Shown piece after piece: positions 13,960 to 18,293 of a stretch of 18,293 nt of DNA. The notes beneath the pieces were generated by a model that ran no database searches, was not told where the DNA came from, and was given only the letters and a program-made list of their open reading frames with translations. The stretch spans positions 1 through 18,293 of the forward strand of contig JAICTU010000144.1 in assembly GCA_025936205.1 (NCBI GenBank), read 5' to 3'. The translations under genes and the position numbers were made by a program. Every line of letters starts with the position of its first letter. Within the stretch, counting starts at the first letter, position 1. This DNA is from Polyangiaceae bacterium (GTDB lineage Bacteria > Myxococcota > Polyangia > Polyangiales > Polyangiaceae).

Positions 13960-13966
13960 CAGCATC

Positions 13967-16267
13967 GTGACGAAGGCGCCGAACAGCGTGTCCAAAGCAG
14001 GGCCATCCAATCCGGCGTTCACGGAGTTGCTCGACTCCGTGCCGGGTGCGTGGTTCTTCACCCGGCGGGACGGGTCTTTCGCGTACGTGAGCCTGGGCGC
14101 GTGCGAGGCCCTGGGCTATTCGCGCAGGGAGTTGCTCGGTTCGAGCGTGTTCGATATCGATCCCACCTTCGATACACAGACCTGGGCCAAGCTCTGGGAG
14201 AGCACCGTCCCGAATCAATCGAAGATCGTGCGCACGCGCCACCGGCGGCGGGACGGCACGGAGTATCCGATCGAGATCCGTTCGCTGAAGATCGATCTCG
14301 ATGGCGAGCATCTGTCCGCTTCCTATTCGATCGATCTGACGGCCGCCGAGCAGACGCGCGTGGCGCTGCAGGAGTCGGAGTCGCGGCTCGAGCGCTTGAT
14401 CAACAACTTGCCGGACCTGGTGTTCCGGTTGCGGCTGGAGCCGCGGCTGACGCTGGAGTTCGTGAGCCCGAGCTGTCAGTCGCTGCTCGGCTATGCGGCT
14501 ACCGAGTTGCTCGATGACGAGCACGCGATCGCGCGCATTGTTCATTCGGAGGATCTGGACAAGTTCCTTTCGCTGCCGCACCTGCCCGCCGGCACGGGCT
14601 CGAAGCTGCGCTTTCTGCACCGCGCCGGGCGCGTGGTGTGGATGGAGCTGCGGGGCACGCTGGTCGAGGCCACGCCCGGCCATGCGCCGCTCCTGGAGGG
14701 AATCGCGCGCGACGTGACGCACAGTCACGAGGCCGAGCTGGCGAATCGGCGACTGTCCGCGGCGATCGAGCAAGCAGCGGAAGCGGTCGTGGTGACGGAC
14801 GCGCAGGGCAACGTGGAGTACGTCAACCCCGCGTACCGTCACACCAGCGGGCTCGCCGAAGGGCAAGCGATCGGGCGGCCCTGGCGCGAGCTCGAGGTGC
14901 GGCACGATCGCGCGTTCTTGCGCCGGCTGGAGCGGCTGTTCGAGCGCGGCGAGGTGTGGCAGGGGCGCATCCAGAGCGTGCGCGCCAATGGCAGCGCCTA
15001 TGACGAGGACGGCACACTGGCGCCGATCCGCGACGAGGCGCAGCGCCTGGCCGGCGCCGTGGCGGTGAAGCGCGACATCACCGAGCAGGTGCAGCTGGAG
15101 GAACAGCTGCAGCGCGCGCACCGCCTGGAGATGGTGGGGCAGCTCGCCGGCGGCATCGCGCACGACTTCAACAATCTGCTGCACATCATCCACGGTCACA
15201 CGCAGATGATGCAGCTGATCGATCTGCAGGGCTTTGCGCGCGCCAAGGACCTGACGGAGATGTTGCACGAGGTGGACAAGGCGGCGGCGCGCGCGGCGGT
15301 GCTGGTCCGGCAGCTGCTCGCCTTCAGCCGTAGCGATGACGGCGCGCCGGGCGACCTGCGGCTGGATGAGGCGGTGGCGTCGCTGCATTCGCTGTTGCAG
15401 CGGCTGCTCGGGCAGCAGATCCAGCTGGTGCTGCGCAACGACGCGGGGCCGGTGCTGGTGCGCGGCAACCGGGCGCAGCTGGAGCAAGTGGTGACCAACC
15501 TGTGCCTGAACGCGCGCGACGCGCTGCCGTCGGGCGGCTTCTTGCACGTCAGCATCGATGATCCGCCGCGCGAGAAGCTGCCGGCAGTGCTCAAGTCGCG
15601 CATCGACGAGTCGTACGTGCGGCTGAGCGTGCGCGATGACGGCGTCGGCATGACGCGCGAGGTGCAGCGGCGGCTCGGCGAGCCGTTCTTCACCACCAAG
15701 CGCACGGGGGAGGGCGTGGGCCTCGGTCTGGCGACGGTGTACGCCATCGTGCAAGCGCACCGCGGCTTCATCGACGTGAGCTCGGTGCGGGGGAAGGGCA
15801 GCACGTTCCACGTCTATCTGCCGCGCAGCGATCGTTCGGAGCGGCGCGAAGCGAGCTCACGTTCGAAGCCGTCGATCGAGGGGCGCGGGCGGCTCGTGCT
15901 GGTGGCCGAGGATGAGCCTTCGATGTTGCAGCTGACGGCTTGCTACCTGAAGGAGGCCGGGTTCGATGTGCTGATCGCGACGAGCGGGCCCGAGGCGGAG
16001 CGCATCGTGCGCGAGCGTGGCCCGGAGCTCGCGCTGTGCGTGCTGGACTCGGTGATGCCGGGCTTCGGCGGCGAGGGCGTGCAGCAAGTGATGCGCGAGC
16101 TGGGGCTGCAGGCGCCGGTGTTGTTCGTGACGGGGCAAGATAGCCGGCGGCTGGAGAGCGCGCTGGAGCAAGAGGGCGTGGCCTTGCTGCACAAGCCGTT
16201 CGGTTCACAGGAGCTGCTGGAGCAAGCCGGGCGCCTGTTGCACGAGATCGAGCCGGAGGCGCAGTAA
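13967..16267 (+). CDS. Soluble hybrid histidine kinase, 3 PAS + HisKA + HATPase + REC
   Basis: A 766-aa protein from the GTG at 13967 (805 aa from 13850; the extra 39 residues are Arg/Ser-rich and unstructured). No membrane segment: a cytoplasmic sensor. Order: PAS1 ~15-130 (AYVSLGACEALGYSRRELLG), PAS2 ~145-260 (LVFRLR, SPSCQSLLGYAATELL), PAS3 ~265-385 (AAEAVVVTDAQGNVEYVNPAY). The HisKA domain has phospho-acceptor H399 in GGIAHDFNNLLHII. The HATPase has N box N511 (NLCLNARDAL), then DDGVGM, EPFFTTK and GVGLGLATVY. A C-terminal receiver has acidic residues in AEDEP, phospho-acceptor D694 (LDSVMPG), Thr in FVTGQ and Lys in LHKPF. The H-D-F-N-N pattern is typical of kinases in complex phosphorelays. 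Its signal is unknown; PAS could bind a small ligand or heme/flavin. No separate response regulator is adjacent, so output may go through a phosphotransfer protein elsewhere. Confidence 0.93.
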   Translation: MTKAPNSVSKAGPSNPAFTELLDSVPGAWFFTRRDGSFAYVSLGACEALGYSRRELLGSSVFDIDPTFDTQTWAKLWESTVPNQSKIVRTRHRRRDGTEYPIEIRSLKIDLDGEHLSASYSIDLTAAEQTRVALQESESRLERLINNLPDLVFRLRLEPRLTLEFVSPSCQSLLGYAATELLDDEHAIARIVHSEDLDKFLSLPHLPAGTGSKLRFLHRAGRVVWMELRGTLVEATPGHAPLLEGIARDVTHSHEAELANRRLSAAIEQAAEAVVVTDAQGNVEYVNPAYRHTSGLAEGQAIGRPWRELEVRHDRAFLRRLERLFERGEVWQGRIQSVRANGSAYDEDGTLAPIRDEAQRLAGAVAVKRDITEQVQLEEQLQRAHRLEMVGQLAGGIAHDFNNLLHIIHGHTQMMQLIDLQGFARAKDLTEMLHEVDKAAARAAVLVRQLLAFSRSDDGAPGDLRLDEAVASLHSLLQRLLGQQIQLVLRNDAGPVLVRGNRAQLEQVVTNLCLNARDALPSGGFLHVSIDDPPREKLPAVLKSRIDESYVRLSVRDDGVGMTREVQRRLGEPFFTTKRTGEGVGLGLATVYAIVQAHRGFIDVSSVRGKGSTFHVYLPRSDRSERREASSRSKPSIEGRGRLVLVAEDEPSMLQLTACYLKEAGFDVLIATSGPEAERIVRERGPELALCVLDSVMPGFGGEGVQQVMRELGLQAPVLFVTGQDSRRLESALEQEGVALLHKPFGSQELLEQAGRLLHEIEPEAQ

Positions 16268-16728
16268 TGTCTCAGGCGCTGCAGGACCGCTATGCGCCGC
16301 ACAACGCTTGTTTTGGCTGCGGTCCGGCGAACGCTCAGGGCCTCAGGCTGAAGAGCTTCGTGGAGGGCGACGCAGTGGTGGCCAAGTTCGTACCCCAGCA
16401 GCACCATCAGGCGTTCCCGGGCGTGCTGAACGGCGGCATCATCGGCGCGCTGCTCGACTGTCATAGCAACTGGACGGCGGCGTACACGCTGATGCAGCAG
16501 GGGGGCCTCGACGCGCCGCCCTGCACGGTGACGGCCGACTTTCACGTGAAGTTGAAGGCACCCACGCCGCTCGGGCAGGAGCTGCGGCTCGAGGCGCGGC
16601 CCGTGCAAACCAGTGCCGATCGCTGCACCGTGGACGCGGAGCTTTCCGCTGGCGGCAAAGTAACGGCGACCTGTCGTGGGACGTTTGTCGCGGTGAAGCC
16701 TGGCCACCCCGCCTACCACCGATGGTAG
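16267..16728 (+). CDS. PaaI-family hotdog-fold thioesterase
   Basis: A 153-aa protein. The start is fixed by the TAATG overlap with the kinase stop and a GGAGG at 16255-16259. N-terminal CFGCGPANAQGLRL and central FPGVLNGGIIGALLD are the hotdog signature of PaaI/4HBT-type acyl-CoA thioesterases. The position usually His in VHGG is Asn here (NGG), with the following Asp (LLDCHSNWT) kept; as far as I recall this is normal for one subfamily rather than a defect. It would hydrolyse an acyl-CoA or related thioester in the cytoplasm; substrate unknown. It is coupled to the kinase gene and 10 bp before the next gene. Confidence 0.85.
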   Translation: MSQALQDRYAPHNACFGCGPANAQGLRLKSFVEGDAVVAKFVPQQHHQAFPGVLNGGIIGALLDCHSNWTAAYTLMQQGGLDAPPCTVTADFHVKLKAPTPLGQELRLEARPVQTSADRCTVDAELSAGGKVTATCRGTFVAVKPGHPAYHRW

Positions 16729-16738
16729 GCTCGGCATC

Positions 16739-17767
16739 ATGCTTTTCCCGACGATGTTGGTGGGCAGCTATCCGCAGCCCGAGTGGTTGATCGATCGCAA
16801 GAAGCTGGCGGGGCGCTTTCCGCCGCGCGTGCGCGCGAGAGAGCTGTGGCGCGTGGCGGAGCCCCTGCTGCAAGAGGCGCAGAACGACGCTACGCTGGTG
16901 GCGATTCAGGCGCAGGAAGAGGCGGGGCTCGACGTGCTGACGGACGGCGAGATGCGCCGCGAGAGCTACTCCAATCGCCTCGCCACAGCGCTGGAAGGCG
17001 TGGATCTGGACAACCCCGGCACGGCTCTCGATCGCTCCGGGCATCCGAATCCCGTGCCGCGCATCGCGGGCCCCATCCGTCGCAAGCACAGCGTGCTGGT
17101 GGAGGATCTGCTGTTCCTGAAGAAGCACACCAAGAAGCCGGTGAAGATCACCGTGCCCGGTCCCTTCACGATGACGCAGCAGGCGCAGAACGACTACTAC
17201 GCGAGCGAGGAAGAAGCTGCGCTCGACTACGCCGTGGCCGTGAATGCCGAGATCAAGGATCTGTTCGCGGCGGGTGCGGACATTGTCCAGATCGATGAGC
17301 CGTACATGCAGGCCCGGCCGGAAAAGGCCCGCCAGTACGGCCTGAAGGCGGTGAATCGCGCGCTGGACGGCGTGCGCGGCACGACGGCGCTGCACATCTG
17401 CTTCGGCTATGCGGCGATCATCCACGCCCGCCCATCGGGTTATTCGTTCTTGCCGGAGCTGAAAGACTGTAGCTGCAAGCAGGTGTCGATCGAGACTGCT
17501 CAGAGCAATCTCGACTGTCAGGTGCTGGAGCAGCTGCCGGGCAAGCAGATCCTGGTGGGTTGTCTCGACCTGAGCGACATGAACGTGGAGACCCCCGAGG
17601 TGGTGCAGGCGCGCGTGGAGAAGGCGCTGAAGTTCGTGCCCAGGGAGCAGGTGATCCTCGCGCCCGACTGCGGCATGAAGTACCTGCCGCGCGAGGTGGC
17701 GGACGGCAAGCTGCGCTCGATGGTGGAGGCCGCGAAGCGGCTGCGCGACAAATACGGCCGCGCCTGA
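16739..17767 (+). CDS. Core-MetE-type methionine synthase (catalytic domain only)
   Basis: A 342-aa protein equal to the C-terminal catalytic half of cobalamin-independent methionine synthase (UROD/MetE-like TIM barrel); full MetE is about 750 aa, so the N-terminal folate-binding half is absent. The zinc site is complete: H219-x-C221 (LHICFGY), E252 (SIETAQS) and C311 (LAPDCGMKYL). QIDEPY (D186) is the conserved homocysteine-side loop. The start LFPTMLVGSYPQPEWL is typical. Stand-alone core-MetE enzymes are known in archaea and some bacteria, some taking the methyl group from a corrinoid carrier rather than from methyl-folate; which donor is used here is not visible. Other possible reactions are transfer of alkyl groups from other thiols. 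Co-directional, 10 bp after the thioesterase. Confidence 0.85.
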   Translation: MLFPTMLVGSYPQPEWLIDRKKLAGRFPPRVRARELWRVAEPLLQEAQNDATLVAIQAQEEAGLDVLTDGEMRRESYSNRLATALEGVDLDNPGTALDRSGHPNPVPRIAGPIRRKHSVLVEDLLFLKKHTKKPVKITVPGPFTMTQQAQNDYYASEEEAALDYAVAVNAEIKDLFAAGADIVQIDEPYMQARPEKARQYGLKAVNRALDGVRGTTALHICFGYAAIIHARPSGYSFLPELKDCSCKQVSIETAQSNLDCQVLEQLPGKQILVGCLDLSDMNVETPEVVQARVEKALKFVPREQVILAPDCGMKYLPREVADGKLRSMVEAAKRLRDKYGRA

Positions 17768-17784
17768 GCGGCCGCGCGACGGTG

Positions 17785-17799
17785 CGCCCTCGCTGGGCG
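17785..17799 (+). terminator. Weak hairpin after the methionine synthase gene
   Basis: CGCCC (17785-17789) pairs with GGGCG (17795-17799) around TCGCT, 18 nt after the stop, flanked by two CGGCCG palindromes that could extend it. No T-tract, so low confidence. Confidence 0.3.
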
Positions 17800-17882
17800 G
17801 AGCCGGCCGCGCAGAGGTGCATCCTGGAGGGCTCGGCGCCGCCCGGTACCGAGCCCACCAGAATCTGCCCACCGTCAGTCCT

Positions 17883-17911
17883 TTGACGTGTGACACTGTC
17901 TTCTGTTGAAG
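17883..17911 (+). promoter_or_regulatory. Possible promoter of the O-methyltransferase gene
   Basis: TTGACG (17883-17888) matches five of six -35 bases. After exactly 17 nt stands TTGAAG (17906-17911), a poor -10. It lies ~50 nt upstream of the ATG in the less GC-rich part of the gap. Confidence 0.3.
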
Positions 17912-17963
17912 AGCGGCGGCCGAACGCATTCCTCGCGTCCGCCGGCCGTGCTACGCAACGGCA

Positions 17964-18293
17964 ATGAGCGTTCCCAAGGTCGATCAAGAGCTCTGGACTG
18001 CCGTGGACCGCTACATTGCCAGCGCCATGGTGCCCAGCGACGCGGCGCTGGATGCGGCGCTCGCCGCGTCCGACGCTGCCGGACTGCCGCCCATTCAGGT
18101 CTCGGTGACGCAGGGAAATTCCTGGCGTTGCTGGCCACGATCCGCGGTGCGCGCCAGATCCTCGAGCTGGGTACGCTGGGCGGCTACAGCACGATCTGGC
18201 TCGCCCGCACGCTGCCGGCTGGGGGCCGATTGATCACGCTCGAAGCGGAGCCCCGGCACGCCGAGGTGGCTCGTTCGAACCTGCAGCGTGCCG
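17964..18293 (+). pseudogene. O-methyltransferase (family 3), frameshifted, 3' end outside the window
   Basis: The N-terminus (VDRYIASAMVPSDAALDAAL, AAGLPPIQVSVTQG) is that of a SAM-dependent class I catechol-type O-methyltransferase. At ~18113-18118 the frame breaks. Reading on with one base missing (frame beginning TTC at 18119) restores FLALLATIRGARQILELGTL, GGYSTIWLARTLPAGG and LITLEAEPRHAEVARSNLQ, i.e. SAM motif I (ELGTLGG) and motif II acidic end, open to the window edge. Left in the original frame the product stops at 89 residues after a meaningless tail. Both halves are well conserved, so this may be a sequencing error or a very recent mutation rather than an old pseudogene. Confidence 0.8.

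Larger units (their letters stand above)
13531..13966. other. Divergent intergenic region between ACBP operon and kinase
   Basis: It must hold the promoters of both transcription units. A TAAAAT-like -10 at 13843-13848 faces the kinase; if used, transcription starts after the GTG at 13850, which supports the later kinase start. A stem-loop with CCCGGG arms (13772-13777 and 13785-13790) and loop GAGGAAA lies upstream. No gene-like frame is seen in 13582-13850. Confidence 0.35.

Noticed and set aside
13895..15811. Long minus-strand open frame of 638 codons opposite the kinase
   Set aside because: His/Arg/Gln-rich shadow of a gene with clear PAS, HisKA and HATPase motifs on the plus strand.

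Overview
The window is GC-rich throughout, with strong G/C at third codon positions. It reads like a chromosomal segment of a myxobacterium-type organism (Myxococcota, perhaps Sorangiineae/Polyangia). This rests on recognised gene types: a Roadblock/LC7 protein, HNH nucleases of a kind abundant in that group, a soluble multi-PAS hybrid histidine kinase, a bacterial acyl-CoA-binding protein and a phytoene-dehydrogenase-like oxidoreductase. No sequence search was run, so the taxonomy is an inference.

Layout, left to right. (1) 1-715: two overlapping plus-strand genes; the first is cut by the window edge and the second is a Roadblock/LC7 protein. (2) 716-1910: about 1.2 kb with no convincing gene, but with a 10-bp perfect stem-loop, a 30-nt near-palindrome and short degenerate repeats. 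(3) 1911-3347: an intact HNH nuclease with a repeat-derived linker and a RuvA-C-like tail. (4) 3779-5800: glgB, the glycogen branching enzyme. It carries an in-frame 15-bp repeat array at its 5' end and a different 15-bp array at its 3' end. (5) 5860-9842, minus strand: four genes read in the order 533-aa unknown protein with an internal duplication, hemerythrin-like protein, GH19-type lysozyme, lipoprotein. (6) 9955-10914: a decayed HNH nuclease, a small orphan gene and tRNA-Arg(CCT) with encoded CCA. This short accessory-looking patch lies on the 3' side of a tRNA gene. (7) 11015-12460: a COG1233-type FAD oxidoreductase. (8) 12484-13530, minus strand: an apparent three-gene operon of acyl-CoA-binding protein, two-TM protein and TM/coiled-coil protein. 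(9) 13967-17767, plus strand: a tightly packed set of hybrid histidine kinase, PaaI-like hotdog thioesterase and core-MetE-type methionine synthase. (10) 17964-18293: an O-methyltransferase with a one-base frameshift, cut by the window end.

Most genes are ordinary metabolic, signalling or envelope functions. I do not see a clear new multi-gene defence or biosynthetic system. The best leads are the acyl-CoA-binding-protein/membrane operon, the 533-aa unknown with its repeated motif, the HNH protein with a RuvA-C-like tail, the two separate 15-bp arrays at the ends of glgB, and the structured 1.2-kb gene-free stretch.
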